DNA of 64,000 bases from Bacillota bacterium (GCA_012839115.1 DUNX01000074.1:1-64000); one strand, 5' to 3'. Numbered from the stretch's first letter, positions 26,147-34,491 are shown. Notes: generated by a model from the letters alone, not told the origin. Numbers and translations are program-made.

Positions 26147-27892
26147 ATGGAAATGGTTAAAGTAACCATCGACGGTCGTGAAGTACAAGTACCGAAGAAC
26201 AGCACTATTCTCGCGGCGGCCCGGGCTGCCGGGATTGAGGTTCCCACCCTTTGTTATAACGAAGACCTGGATGTTAAAGGGATGTGCCGGGTCTGTGTGG
26301 TGGAGGTTGAGGGCAGCCGGACGCTGCAGACCGCCTGTTCCCAGCCGGTCAGTGACGGAATGGTAGTTCACACCAATTCACCCCGGGTGCGGCAGGCCCG
26401 CCGGGTCAATGTTGAACTTCTGCTCTCCAACCACCCCCAGGACTGTCTGGGCTGTGTCCGGAACCAGCGCTGTGAGTTACAGACCCTTGCCGATCAGTTG
26501 GGAATCCGTGAACTAAGATTTCCCCGGCAGGTCAAGTCGGAACAGAAAGATATTTCCACCCCGGCCCTGGTGCGGGATCCGTCCAAATGCATCCTTTGCC
26601 GCCGTTGTGTAGAGGTTTGCCACCAGGTGCAGGGAGTAGGGGCATTATACCCGGTAAACCGGGGTTTTGACACCACCATTGCCCCGGCCGGCGGTGTTGA
26701 TCTGGGAGATGTGGCCTGTGTCCAATGCGGCCAGTGCTCTCTGGTCTGCCCGGTCGGCGCCATTTACGAGCAGGACCATACCGAACGGGTCTGGGCGGCC
26801 CTGGCCAACCCTGATAAACATGTGGTGGTCCAGACGGCGCCGGCCATCCGGGTCTCCATCGGTGAAGAGATGGGGCTGGAGCCGGGCGAGGTGACCACCG
26901 GGCAATTGGTGGCCGCCTTGCGCCGCTTGGGCTTTGACCGGGTCTTTGATACCGATTTCAGCGCGGACCTGACCATCATTGAGGAAGGCCACGAACTGCT
27001 GAAACGTTTGGAAAACGGGGAAACCATGCCGATGATTACCTCCTGTAGCCCCGGTTGGATCAAATATATTGAGCACTTTTATCCGGATCTTTTGCCGCAC
27101 CTTTCGACCTGTAAATCGCCGCAACAGATGTTTGGCGCCTTGGCCAAGACCTATTACGCAGAAAAGGCGGGAATTGACCCGGCGAATATTTATGTGGTTT
27201 CCATCATGCCGTGTACAGCCAAGAAATTCGAGTGCGGACGCCCGGAGATGATCGATTCGGGTTATCCGGATGTGGATGCGGTCTTAACCACCAGGGAACT
27301 GGGGCGGATGCTCCGGGAGAACGGGATCAAATTCAGTGAGCTGCCTGAGGAAGAGTATGACGCCCCCCTCGGGATCTCCACCGGCGCCGGGGTTATCTTT
27401 GGCGCCACCGGCGGGGTAATGGAAGCGGCTTTGCGTACAGTTTACGAGGTGGTCACCGGAGAAACCCTGCCTTCCCTGGATTTTACCGCCGTCCGCGGGT
27501 TGGAAGGGATTAAAGAAGCAGAGGTCGATTTAAAAGGGAAAAAGGTCAAAGTGGCGGTCACTCACGGGCTGGGGAACGCCCGCAAATTGCTGGATCTGAT
27601 TAAAGCAGGGAAAGCCGATTACCAGTTTATTGAGATTATGTGCTGTCCTGGTGGTTGTATCGGCGGCGGCGGGCAGCCGATTCCCACGACCAAGGAGATC
27701 CGGCAGAAACGGATCGACGCCATCTACCGGGCGGACGCCGGGATGCCGCTGCGTAAATCCCACGAGAACCCGGCGGTCCAAACACTTTACAAAGAATTCC
27801 TCGGCGAGCCGCTGGGCGAAAAATCCCACGAGCTTCTGCATACCCAATACACCAAGCGCGAAAAGTACCCGGAAAAAGCGGCGGATATGTAG
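26147..27892 (+). CDS. hydA: [FeFe] hydrogenase catalytic subunit HydA/HndD
   Basis: The ATG at 26147 gives 581 aa. In order: N-terminal [2Fe-2S] domain (Cys36, 47, 50, 64), His96/Cys100/103/109 cluster, two [4Fe-4S] sites (Cys148-158 and Cys191-201), and the H-cluster domain. The H-cluster motifs are TSCSPGW (L1, Cys300), MPCTAKKFE (L2, Cys356) and IMCCPGGCIGGGGQP (L3, Cys500 and 504). L1 has Ser after Cys where TSCCPGW is standard and L3 has an extra Cys. It makes or consumes H2 with HydB/HydC. It is the last gene of the operon. Confidence 0.97.
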   Translation: MEMVKVTIDGREVQVPKNSTILAAARAAGIEVPTLCYNEDLDVKGMCRVCVVEVEGSRTLQTACSQPVSDGMVVHTNSPRVRQARRVNVELLLSNHPQDCLGCVRNQRCELQTLADQLGIRELRFPRQVKSEQKDISTPALVRDPSKCILCRRCVEVCHQVQGVGALYPVNRGFDTTIAPAGGVDLGDVACVQCGQCSLVCPVGAIYEQDHTERVWAALANPDKHVVVQTAPAIRVSIGEEMGLEPGEVTTGQLVAALRRLGFDRVFDTDFSADLTIIEEGHELLKRLENGETMPMITSCSPGWIKYIEHFYPDLLPHLSTCKSPQQMFGALAKTYYAEKAGIDPANIYVVSIMPCTAKKFECGRPEMIDSGYPDVDAVLTTRELGRMLRENGIKFSELPEEEYDAPLGISTGAGVIFGATGGVMEAALRTVYEVVTGETLPSLDFTAVRGLEGIKEAEVDLKGKKVKVAVTHGLGNARKLLDLIKAGKADYQFIEIMCCPGGCIGGGGQPIPTTKEIRQKRIDAIYRADAGMPLRKSHENPAVQTLYKEFLGEPLGEKSHELLHTQYTKREKYPEKAADM

Positions 27893-27916
27893 AAAGACTC
27901 CTGGCTCGGCCAGGAA

Positions 27917-27953
27917 AAAGCCCCGGCGGATTTGCCGGGGCTTTGTTTTTTTT
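27917..27953 (+). terminator. Rho-independent terminator of hydrogenase operon
   Basis: AAAGCCCCGGC (27917-27927) pairs with GCCGGGGCTTT (27934-27944) and is followed by G and eight T. Confidence 0.93.
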
Positions 27954-28052
27954 CCTTTTCATTGAGGTTTGCCTGGATTCGCCTGCAGCCTGCGGGCAGC
28001 CGGGGGCGCGCGTTGAGCCGGTTGATGGAAAAAAAAGACAGGTCCAGGGCGG

Positions 28053-28195
28053 AAAAAAGACCACCGCGTAGGTGGTCAATAGTGTAAACTTTGTTTCCCT
28101 TCTCTGACTGCCGGCGTGGTCAAGAGAAGCGAGCGGCTACTCGGTCGCTGGCGCCTGCGCGTTGTAACGCTCCACCTTGAAATGATTTCAAGGTG
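28053..28195 (-). ncRNA. Candidate unannotated small RNA, about 143 nt
   Basis: A self-contained transcription unit lies antisense in the 591-bp gap between hydA and tRNA-Val. Its promoter is at 28230-28202. The predicted RNA starts near 28195 with a perfect 10-bp inverted-repeat hairpin (28194-28174) and continues with a GC-rich multistem centre. Next comes a bulged 10-bp stem with left arm CTTCTCTTGAC and right arm GTCAGAGAAG, then an unpaired GGGAAACAAAG stretch. It ends in a terminator (GACCACC / GGTGGTC, 28077-28059) followed by six T at 28058-28053. No reading frame with a ribosome site is visible. It does not match tRNA, SRP, 6S, tmRNA or RNase P signatures that I can recognise. Confidence 0.6.
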
Positions 28196-28201
28196 ATATC
28201 A

Positions 28202-28230
28202 ATTATAACATATAAAAAAAAATAATGCAA
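28202..28230 (-). promoter_or_regulatory. Consensus promoter for the candidate small RNA
   Basis: On the minus strand, TTGCAT (28230-28225) and a perfect TATAAT (28207-28202) are 17 bp apart within AT-rich DNA. The next minus-strand gene is far away, so the promoter makes sense only for the small RNA. Confidence 0.65.
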
Positions 28231-28373
28231 GGGTTTTTTAAAAAAAATTTTACAGGTGATAAAACCTAGTTTAGCAGGGATTTTTCTTTAATCCACCGGT
28301 AAACAAGGAAAAAATTTTGAAATTATAAATTTTACTTAAACCGGGCAAGCAAAAATTTTTCCCCTCTCATAGG

Positions 28374-28427
28374 TGACATTTTACCAGAATAGGTTCAACA
28401 TGACATTATCATAGAATAACTACAGTA
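28374..28427. repeat. Two 27-bp repeats resembling insertion-sequence ends
   Basis: TGACATTTTACCAGAATA (28374) and TGACATTATCATAGAATA (28401) begin two adjacent 27-bp units. Such multiple TGACATT repeats occur at the ends of some IS21-like elements. No transposase is in the window, so at most this is a relic. It is part of the AT-rich stretch 28200-28440, in which I see no gene. Confidence 0.35.
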
Positions 28428-28441
28428 AAAAATTTCTTTTC

Positions 28442-28470
28442 TTGACGGCGGTACAACCTTGTGGTAAAAT
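28442..28470 (+). promoter_or_regulatory. tRNA-Val promoter
   Basis: TTGACG (28442-28447) and TAAAAT (28465-28470) with a 17-bp spacer, 13 bp before the mature tRNA end. Confidence 0.85.
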
Positions 28471-28483
28471 AAATAAGACCGCT

Positions 28484-28560
28484 GGGGGAGTAGCCCAGTT
28501 GGTTAGAGCGCTACGTTGACATCGTAGAGGCCAGCGGTTCGAGTCCGCTCTCCCCCACCA
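28484..28560 (+). tRNA. tRNA-Val (anticodon GAC)
   Basis: A 77-nt cloverleaf folds fully: acceptor GGGGGAG / CTCCCCC, D-arm GCCC..GAGC, anticodon stem CTACG / CGTAG around loop TTGACAT (anticodon GAC, codons GUC/GUU), T-arm AGCGG TTCGAGT CCGCT. The 3' CCA is encoded. Confidence 0.96.
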
Positions 28561-28577
28561 TATTTTGCCATCAGTAG

Positions 28578-28611
28578 CAGGCCCGCTTTTGTGAAGCCGG
28601 CCTGTTTTTTT
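28578..28611 (+). terminator. Terminator after tRNA-Val
   Basis: CAGGCC (28578-28583) and GGCCTG (28599-28604) close an imperfect hairpin followed by seven T. Confidence 0.7.
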
Positions 28612-28642
28612 ATACAACGAGAGGTTGGCATAAGAAGGGGAC

Positions 28643-28671
28643 TTGTAAAGAGAAAATGCTTGTGCTATAAT
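28643..28671 (+). promoter_or_regulatory. Promoter upstream of yqzL-like gene and T-box
   Basis: TTGTAA (28643-28648) and a perfect TATAAT (28666-28671) with a 17-bp spacer. It could drive both the small gene and the T-box-controlled pheST. Confidence 0.65.
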
Positions 28672-28720
28672 GGAAAAAAGAAAGGGTGGCTCGACCGAGT
28701 ATAAAAAGAAGGGGAGGGAC

Positions 28721-28822
28721 ATGATGATCCTTTCCGCCGAGTTTTTTTGGAAACTCTTTAAGATTACCGGGTCGATTTCAGCCTATTTAGTATATAAAGA
28801 ATTTCTTAACCGAGTGAATTGA
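28721..28822 (+). CDS. YqzL-like small protein
   Basis: A 33-aa reading frame starts at ATG 28721 behind GGGGAGGG: MMILSAEFFWKLFKITGSIS and on to the end YKEFLNRVN. The F-W-x-x-F-x-x-T-G-S-I-x-A-Y-L-x-Y-K-E pattern is that of the YqzL family, small conserved proteins of spore formers with unknown function. It is too short for routine gene calling. It lies just before the pheST T-box. Confidence 0.72.
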   Translation: MMILSAEFFWKLFKITGSISAYLVYKEFLNRVN

Positions 28823-28837
28823 CTATTCATAAAAATG

Positions 28838-29129
28838 CAAAGACAAGGAAAGAGAGAGTAAACCGGAGCAAACGGCACAGAGAGGAGTGGGGGCTGCGAG
28901 CATTCCCCGGGAGCCCGGTTGAAGTTCACTCTGGAGTCGCAGGCTGAACAAGCGCAAGAGCGCGGTAAGTAGGCCGGGCCGGAACTCCACCGTTAATGGA
29001 GAAGACGCACATGTGGGAAGACCGGAAAGAACCGGGCTCAATCCTGCATGCTATCGAGGAGAGCCTTTGCCGGCTAAAAAGGGTGGTACCGCGGAGATCC
29101 TTCGTCCCTTATCAGGCGAAGGTTTTTTT
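28838..29129 (+). promoter_or_regulatory. T-box leader of pheST
   Basis: The T-box sequence AGGGTGGTACCGCG is at 29080-29093, followed by the terminator hairpin CCTTCG (29099-29104) / CGAAGG (29117-29122) and seven T. Stem I sequences run from about 28838; a TTC at 28925-28927 in a stem I loop is a plausible Phe specifier. Uncharged tRNA-Phe binding would favour the antiterminator and raise pheST expression. Confidence 0.93.
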
Positions 29130-29226
29130 ATTATCTGCTTATTGAGGTTTACTTAAGGTTTGCCCTGTTGCGGGCAAGGTGATGCGCTCGCAGGCGCCGG
29201 ACGCGGCAGGGGAGGGAGGTAGAGCA

Positions 29227-30246
29227 ATGCGTGAAGAATTACGGAAAATGGCGGAAGAGGCACGGGAAAAGATTGCGGGTATCTCTTCAACAGCTGAGTT
29301 AAACCAGGTCCGGATCGACCTCTTTGGCAAGAAGGGAACGATTACTCAGCTTTCCCGTAGGTTGAAAGAGTTCCCCCCGGAAGAACGGCCGCTTTTTGGC
29401 AAATTAGTGAATGATTTGCGCCAGGAACTGGCCGGGGTTCTTGAAGAGAGGGAAGAGGCCATCTCCCGGCGGGAGAAAGCAGCCCGTTTGCAAGAGGAAC
29501 GCATCGATGTGGAACTTCCCGGCAGAAAGCCGCGGCGGGGGCGGTCGCATCCCATGCTGATGTTGATTGATGAGATCACCGGTATTTTTATGGGGATGGG
29601 TTTTGATGTGGCTGAAGGGCCGGAGATCGAATGGGATTATTATAACTTCGAAGCCCTGAATATTCCTCCGGAACACCCGGCCCGGGAGATGCACGACAGC
29701 CTCTATATCACCGAGAAAATACTCTTGCGGACCCATACCTCCCCGGTTCAGATCCGGACCATGGAAAAACTCCGTCCGAAACCGGTCCGCATTATCGCCC
29801 CCGGCCGGGTTTACCGCCGGGATGCGCTGGATGCGACCCATTCGCCGCTTTTTTATCAGATTGAGGGCCTGGCGGTAGATGAGGGGATTACTTTTGGGGA
29901 TCTCAAAGGGGTTTTGACGGTTTTTGCCCGGAAAATCTTTGGCAAGGACCGGGAAGTCCGTTTCCGCCCCAGCTTTTTCCCGTTTACCGAACCCAGTGCG
30001 GAGGTGGATGTCTCCTGTGGCTGCCAAGGAGCAGGGTGCCGGGTCTGTAAAAACACCGGCTGGCTCGAGATTTTGGGCGCCGGCTCCGTTGACCCCCGGG
30101 TATTGGCCATGGCCGGCTATGATCCGGAAAAATATTCGGGGTTTGCCTTTGGGATGGGAGTGGAACGGATCGCCATGTTACGTTATGGGATTCCGGATAT
30201 TCGCTATTTTTATGAGAACGATTACCGCTTTTTGGCGCAGTTTTAG
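29227..30246 (+). CDS. pheS: Phenylalanine-tRNA ligase alpha subunit
   Basis: ATG 29227 follows GGGAGGT and gives 339 aa, the usual length. It has the N-terminal coiled coil for tRNA binding ([15 protein letters not shown]), class II motif 2 region ([21 protein letters not shown]) and motif 3 ([17 protein letters not shown]). It forms the alpha2beta2 enzyme with PheT. Confidence 0.97.
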   Translation: MREELRKMAEEAREKIAGISSTAELNQVRIDLFGKKGTITQLSRRLKEFPPEERPLFGKLVNDLRQELAGVLEEREEAISRREKAARLQEERIDVELPGRKPRRGRSHPMLMLIDEITGIFMGMGFDVAEGPEIEWDYYNFEALNIPPEHPAREMHDSLYITEKILLRTHTSPVQIRTMEKLRPKPVRIIAPGRVYRRDALDATHSPLFYQIEGLAVDEGITFGDLKGVLTVFARKIFGKDREVRFRPSFFPFTEPSAEVDVSCGCQGAGCRVCKNTGWLEILGAGSVDPRVLAMAGYDPEKYSGFAFGMGVERIAMLRYGIPDIRYFYENDYRFLAQF

Positions 30247-30274
30247 GGTTTCTCTTAGCGCTGCTGTCGACAGG

Positions 30275-30315
30275 AGGCGGAACCGGATTTCGTCCGGACG
30301 GAAGCGGTTCCGCCT
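30275..30315. other. Long hairpin and 24-bp duplication between pheS and pheT
   Basis: AGGCGGAACCG (30275-30285) pairs with CGGTTCCGCCT (30305-30315). No T run follows, so it is more likely an RNA processing or stability element than a terminator. Next to it, TTTTACATCAGT is repeated at 30326 and 30350, again a local tandem duplication. Confidence 0.7.
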
Positions 30316-30383
30316 TTGGCTAAGATTTTACATCAGTATGGATAAGAATTTTTACATCAGTTTGAATAAGGAGGCCGGAGAAG

Positions 30384-32795
30384 ATGCGAGTTCCTTACAA
30401 CTGGTTGCGTGAATATGTTCCCGTGGAACTGGATCCTCACGAATTGGCAGATAAAATGACCATGGCCGGAATCGCCGTGGAGGAACTGGAAGATCCTAGC
30501 GCCCCTTACCGGGCGCTGCGGGTGGGTGAGGTCTGCGGCCTGCAACCGCATCCTCAAGCAGAAAGACTTCTCATCTGCCGGGTCAGGCTTAGCGACGGCG
30601 AGATCACCGTTGTCACCGCCGCCCGGAATCTCAAGACCGGGGATAAAGTACCGGTGGCCCTGCCCGGAGTGGGGCTGCCCGACGGTACGGTAATTGCGGA
30701 GGTTGATTTTCAAGGCGTGGTCTCCCAGGGGATGCTTTGCTCCGAAGAAGAATTGGGGTTAAGCCGGGAGGCGGAAGGGATTATGGTTTTGCCCCCGGGA
30801 ACCGCCTTAACGGACAATCTTCCCACAATACTTGGGCTTGACAGCCCTGTGCTGGTGCTGGAGCTTACTCCCAACCGGGCCGATTGTTACGGAGTGTTGG
30901 GCGTAGCCCGGGAGGTTGCAGCCTTGACCGGTTGCCCGCTTAACCTGCCGGAATTGACGGTGGCGGAGGAGACGGACCGCGGGATCAAAGACTTTGCCGG
31001 TGTAGAACTCTGCGATCCCGAGCTTTGTCCCAGATATACGGGGAGGGTCTTTTTCGATCTGCAGGTGGGCGAATCGCCTTTATGGCTGAAAACTCGGCTG
31101 CTCGCTGCCGGGATGCGGCCGGTCAACAATGTGGTTGATCTGACCAACTACGTTATGTGGGAGTTAAACCAGCCCTTACATGCTTTTGACCTGGACCGGA
31201 TGGCCGGGAAGAAGGTTCTGGTGCGCCGGGCCGGAGATGGAGAACGCCTGATCACCCTGGACGGAGTAGAAAGGGTTTTGACCCCGGAAGATCTGGTGAT
31301 TGCCGATGCGGAAAAAGCCCAGGGGATCGCCGGGGTAATGGGGGGCGAGGCCAGTGAGGTCTCGCCACAAACACGCACGGTTTTCCTGGAGTCCGCCTAT
31401 TTTTCCCCGGTAAATACCCGGCGGACCGCCCAGAACCTTGGCCTCCAGTCGGAGGCGGCGCTCCGTTTCGGAAAAGGACTGGATCCGGAAGGGCCGCCGG
31501 TTGCTCTTGACCGCATGGCCCATCTGGTAACCAAGATCGGCGCCGGCCGCACAGCCGCGGGGATAATTGACGAATACCCCCGGCCGGTACCAGCCAGGAA
31601 GGTCCGTTTGCGGGCGGAGCGGGTAAACAACCTTCTCGGCCTGGACCTTGAGGCCGGTTATATGGAAGAGATCCTCCGGCGGCTCAATTTTGGGATCAGT
31701 AAAGAAGAAGAACGGGTTTTTCAGGTAGGGATCCCTTCATACCGCCAGGATATTGAGAACGAGGCGGATCTGTCCGAAGAGATCGCCCGGATCCACGGGT
31801 ACGACAAGATCCCGCCGACTTACCCGGCGGCAAGACGTCCGGGGGCCTTTACCCCGAGGCAACTGTGGGAGAAACAGATCCGTGATTTAATGCAGGGTTA
31901 CGGTTTCTCCGCGGTTGTGACCTACAGTTTCCATGGGGAAAAAACCTTTGACCGCTTAAACCTGCCGGCAAACGATCCTTTGCGCCATGCCGTCCGTTTA
32001 AAGATCCCCCTTAGTGAAGAGGGCTCCCTGATGCGAACCACGTTGCTCGGTGGTGTGCTTGAGGTTTTGAGTTACAATGCGAAAAGGAAAACCGATAACC
32101 TGTGCCTCTTTGAACTGGCCCGTGTCTACCTACCGGCCGGGGACGAAGACTCCTTGCCCCAGGAAGACCTCCATCTAGCCGGAGGCTTGATGGGCTTGAT
32201 CAATGAAAAAGCCTGGAACCAGCTGGCGAGACAGGCCGACTTTTATGATGGGAAAGGGGTTTTGGAGGCACTCCTGGCCGAATTGAAGGTTAAAGATTGG
32301 AGCTTCGAAAGGGGTGAGCACCCCGCCCTGCACCCCGGGCGGACCGCTTTCCTGACCGTTCAAGGGAAGAAGGCGGGGGTGATCGGGGAGATCCATCCCG
32401 AAGTCAAAGAGGCCTTTGGTCTGAATTCCCCGGCGATCCTCTTTGAACTGGATATCGAAAGGATCTGGCCGGCGGTGGAAAGCGGAGTTATCCAGGTAAA
32501 ACCGTTGCCTAAATTCCCGCCGGTCCTGCGGGATATCGCACTGGTCCTGCCGGCCAATATCCCCGTGGCAGAAGTCATGGGTCTGGTGCAGACCACCGGC
32601 GGCCAGATCCTGGAAAAAGTCGAGCTTTTTGATGTCTACAGCGGCGGGACAATTCCAAAAGACCGGCGCAGCCTGGCCTTTTCCCTGATTTTCCGCCGGC
32701 CGGAACGGACTTTACAAGATGATGAAGTCAATAAGGTGCTTGAAAAGATCCTTGACCGGTTGGCCGCGGAGTATGATGCCGAGATCCGCCGGTGA
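30384..32795 (+). CDS. pheT: Phenylalanine-tRNA ligase beta subunit
   Basis: The 803-aa protein starts MRVPYNWLREYVPVELDPHEL. It has the N-terminal tRNA-binding OB domain (residues about 40-150), B3/B4 editing domain (NNVVDLTNYVMWELNQPLHAF, with editing-pocket residues), B5, the catalytic-like core and the C-terminal anticodon-binding FDX-ACB domain (PLPKFPPVLRDIALVLP). Start has GGAGGCCGGAGA upstream. Confidence 0.97.
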   Translation: MRVPYNWLREYVPVELDPHELADKMTMAGIAVEELEDPSAPYRALRVGEVCGLQPHPQAERLLICRVRLSDGEITVVTAARNLKTGDKVPVALPGVGLPDGTVIAEVDFQGVVSQGMLCSEEELGLSREAEGIMVLPPGTALTDNLPTILGLDSPVLVLELTPNRADCYGVLGVAREVAALTGCPLNLPELTVAEETDRGIKDFAGVELCDPELCPRYTGRVFFDLQVGESPLWLKTRLLAAGMRPVNNVVDLTNYVMWELNQPLHAFDLDRMAGKKVLVRRAGDGERLITLDGVERVLTPEDLVIADAEKAQGIAGVMGGEASEVSPQTRTVFLESAYFSPVNTRRTAQNLGLQSEAALRFGKGLDPEGPPVALDRMAHLVTKIGAGRTAAGIIDEYPRPVPARKVRLRAERVNNLLGLDLEAGYMEEILRRLNFGISKEEERVFQVGIPSYRQDIENEADLSEEIARIHGYDKIPPTYPAARRPGAFTPRQLWEKQIRDLMQGYGFSAVVTYSFHGEKTFDRLNLPANDPLRHAVRLKIPLSEEGSLMRTTLLGGVLEVLSYNAKRKTDNLCLFELARVYLPAGDEDSLPQEDLHLAGGLMGLINEKAWNQLARQADFYDGKGVLEALLAELKVKDWSFERGEHPALHPGRTAFLTVQGKKAGVIGEIHPEVKEAFGLNSPAILFELDIERIWPAVESGVIQVKPLPKFPPVLRDIALVLPANIPVAEVMGLVQTTGGQILEKVELFDVYSGGTIPKDRRSLAFSLIFRRPERTLQDDEVNKVLEKILDRLAAEYDAEIRR

Positions 32796-32900
32796 CCGGC
32801 GGAAGGTAAAGGCGGTAATGGTCTGGTAAGCATCAGGCCGCAAGGAACGTAACCCGGGTAATATTAAACCCCTCCAGACTCATATAGATAAATGGGTTCT

Positions 32901-33140
32901 CATGAAGGAGGGGTCCCCTCCTTCTTATGGAGATGAGCATGGGGGAGGAGGGGGCCCCTCCTTCTCGTAGGTAAAAGACTCAGGGAGGAGGGGGCCCCTC
33001 CTTCTCGTAGGTAAAAGACTCAGGGAGGAGGGGGCCCCTCCTTCTCGTAGGTAAAAGACTCATGAAGGAGGGGTTCCCTCCTTCTCATGGAGATGAACAT
33101 GGGGGAGGAGGGGTTCTCCTTTGCATGGAGGCAAAAGTCT
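32901..33140. repeat. 40-bp tandem array in register with the next gene's start
   Basis: Six units begin at 32901, 32941, 32981, 33021, 33061 and 33101. The next boundary, 33141, is the start region of the following CDS (ATG 33142). Units at 32981 and 33021 are identical. Each contains a purine-rich then pyrimidine-rich inverted repeat such as AGGAGGGGGCCCCTCCT and Shine-Dalgarno-like GGAGG. The units at 32901 and 33061 also contain CATGAAGGAG, identical to the gene's first codons. The array appears to have grown from the translation initiation region. It fills the 346-bp gap after pheT. Confidence 0.9.
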
Positions 33141-33141
33141 C

Positions 33142-34035
33142 ATGAAGGAGAGGTTTTACATTTCCCCGGAAAAGAAGGAACGGGTAGCCCTTTCTTTCTT
33201 GGCTGTAGTACAGCTTTGGGCCTTATGGGCCAGATCTTATCTGTATCCCTTACTATTTTTCACCCATTTTACCTGGGATTACAGCCTGCGGCTCCTCTTT
33301 TTTCTGTTGATTTATACCGGCCGGTACCATATTTTTCGGGAATACCGGCGCCCGGGAATACTGGCGGCGGCTTTTATGACCGGTTTTGCCGGGCCCTTCT
33401 CCTTTTACCTCATTTTTTCGCGGCCACCCGGTGAAGAATGGTACCTGGCGGGTTTGGCCTTAATCGACTATGCGGTATTAGCGGTTTATTACGGGATTAT
33501 CATTGAGTTTGTTGTCGCGATCACGGGAGAGCTTTGGAAAAAAGAAAAACCCTTTGGCTGTGACCTTACTTTGCCGGGGCAGAGGTTCTTCGCGGCTGAA
33601 AAAGGGGTGACCACCCATGTACGGCTTACCCTCTATTTAATTCCCCTGCTTTGCCTGGCCCTCTATGCTTTGCATACTCGTTATCTCTTTGATTGGATCT
33701 TCTATAGCCATGCGGCGGTTATCCTTCTTCTCCTCTTTTTCTTCTGGCCCCTCCTCCGGCTGCAAGCCCGGTTGCGGGAAGCAGCCGCTCCGGAACGACA
33801 GGTGATTGCCGAAAAATTAAACCGGCTCTATCTGCGGTCGTGCGCGGCATCCTCTCTTCCCCCGTCTTCTGCCGCCGGTTGCTGTGAAGAAATTATCACG
33901 CTCTGTATCTACCATGATTTTCTTCTCTCCTCAGCCGCCCTCCCTTGGCGCTGGGATAATCTCCTGCCTCTCATCGGTGGTTTTCTCTTCCTCTTTTCCC
34001 AACCCGCCCTTGCCCGGTTATTCTTGACAAGCTAG
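33142..34035 (+). CDS. Polytopic membrane protein of unknown function
   Basis: I do not recognise this 297-aa protein. ATG 33142 (MKERFYISPEKKERV) has GGAGG 10 bases upstream; a TTG 21 bases earlier is in frame but less likely. There are about seven hydrophobic segments, for example LLFFLLIYTG, LIDYAVLAVYYGIIIEFVVA, LTLYLIPLLCLALYAL and AVILLLLFFFW. A charged loop (LREAAAPERQVIAEKLNRLY) and a Cys-containing stretch (CAASS..GCCEEIITLC) precede the last segment. It lies between pheT and zapA, normally adjacent in Firmicutes, so it is an insertion in a conserved neighbourhood. Confidence 0.75.
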   Translation: MKERFYISPEKKERVALSFLAVVQLWALWARSYLYPLLFFTHFTWDYSLRLLFFLLIYTGRYHIFREYRRPGILAAAFMTGFAGPFSFYLIFSRPPGEEWYLAGLALIDYAVLAVYYGIIIEFVVAITGELWKKEKPFGCDLTLPGQRFFAAEKGVTTHVRLTLYLIPLLCLALYALHTRYLFDWIFYSHAAVILLLLFFFWPLLRLQARLREAAAPERQVIAEKLNRLYLRSCAASSLPPSSAAGCCEEIITLCIYHDFLLSSAALPWRWDNLLPLIGGFLFLFSQPALARLFLTS

Positions 34036-34046
34036 TTTGAAAATCC

Positions 34047-34130
34047 CTGCCTGCCTTTGGCGGTCTTTGGCAGCTTTGGAACCTTTGGTGTCCTTTGCCG
34101 ATCCTTTGGTGGCCCTTCCTTTGGTGCAGG
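34047..34130. repeat. Degenerate CCTTTGG(T/C)G short repeats
   Basis: CTTTGG occurs seven times with spacing of about 9-15 bp between the membrane-protein gene and zapA. Read through in the zapA frame it would give an FG-rich peptide, but the ZapA domain does not need it. Confidence 0.75.
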
Positions 34131-34212
34131 AGTTTTCAATCTTTTGCCTAATATTTTAATGATGCCGGGCTCGCAGAGGCGTAAAACACCCCGGCCGTGG
34201 GTGGTGGAGATA

Positions 34213-34491
34213 TTGCTGACCAGGAAAGATGAGAAGCAGGGAGAAAACCGGGTGACAGTGCAGATAATGGGTGACGAATACACGATTGTCGGCTCCGCAA
34301 CAGATGATTATATTAATGATCTCATCAAAAATGTCGAAGAAAGGATCAGAGCGGTTTCTACTGCTCATGGCGATGCCAAATTATCCAAAACCCAACTTGC
34401 GGTCTTAGTTGCTTTACAGGTAACCGATGAATTACAACAGCTTCGTATGGAACACGAAAAGATGGTAAAATTATTACAAGAAGCAAAATAA
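34213..34491 (+). CDS. zapA: Cell division protein ZapA
   Basis: The ZapA domain is clear: NRVTVQIMGDEYTIVGSATDDYINDLIKNVEERIR and a C-terminal coiled coil (VTDELQQLRMEHEKMVKLL). It would bundle FtsZ protofilaments. The start is uncertain. TTG 34213 gives 92 aa of normal size but its GGAG is close; ATG 34159 or GTG 34198 would add an unconserved N-terminus. Position after pheT is conserved in Firmicutes. Confidence 0.88.
   Translation: MLTRKDEKQGENRVTVQIMGDEYTIVGSATDDYINDLIKNVEERIRAVSTAHGDAKLSKTQLAVLVALQVTDELQQLRMEHEKMVKLLQEAK

Noticed and set aside
28174-28194. A protein-binding operator
   Set aside because: The perfect inverted repeat starts at the predicted +1 of the minus-strand promoter, so it is better explained as the 5' hairpin of the small RNA.
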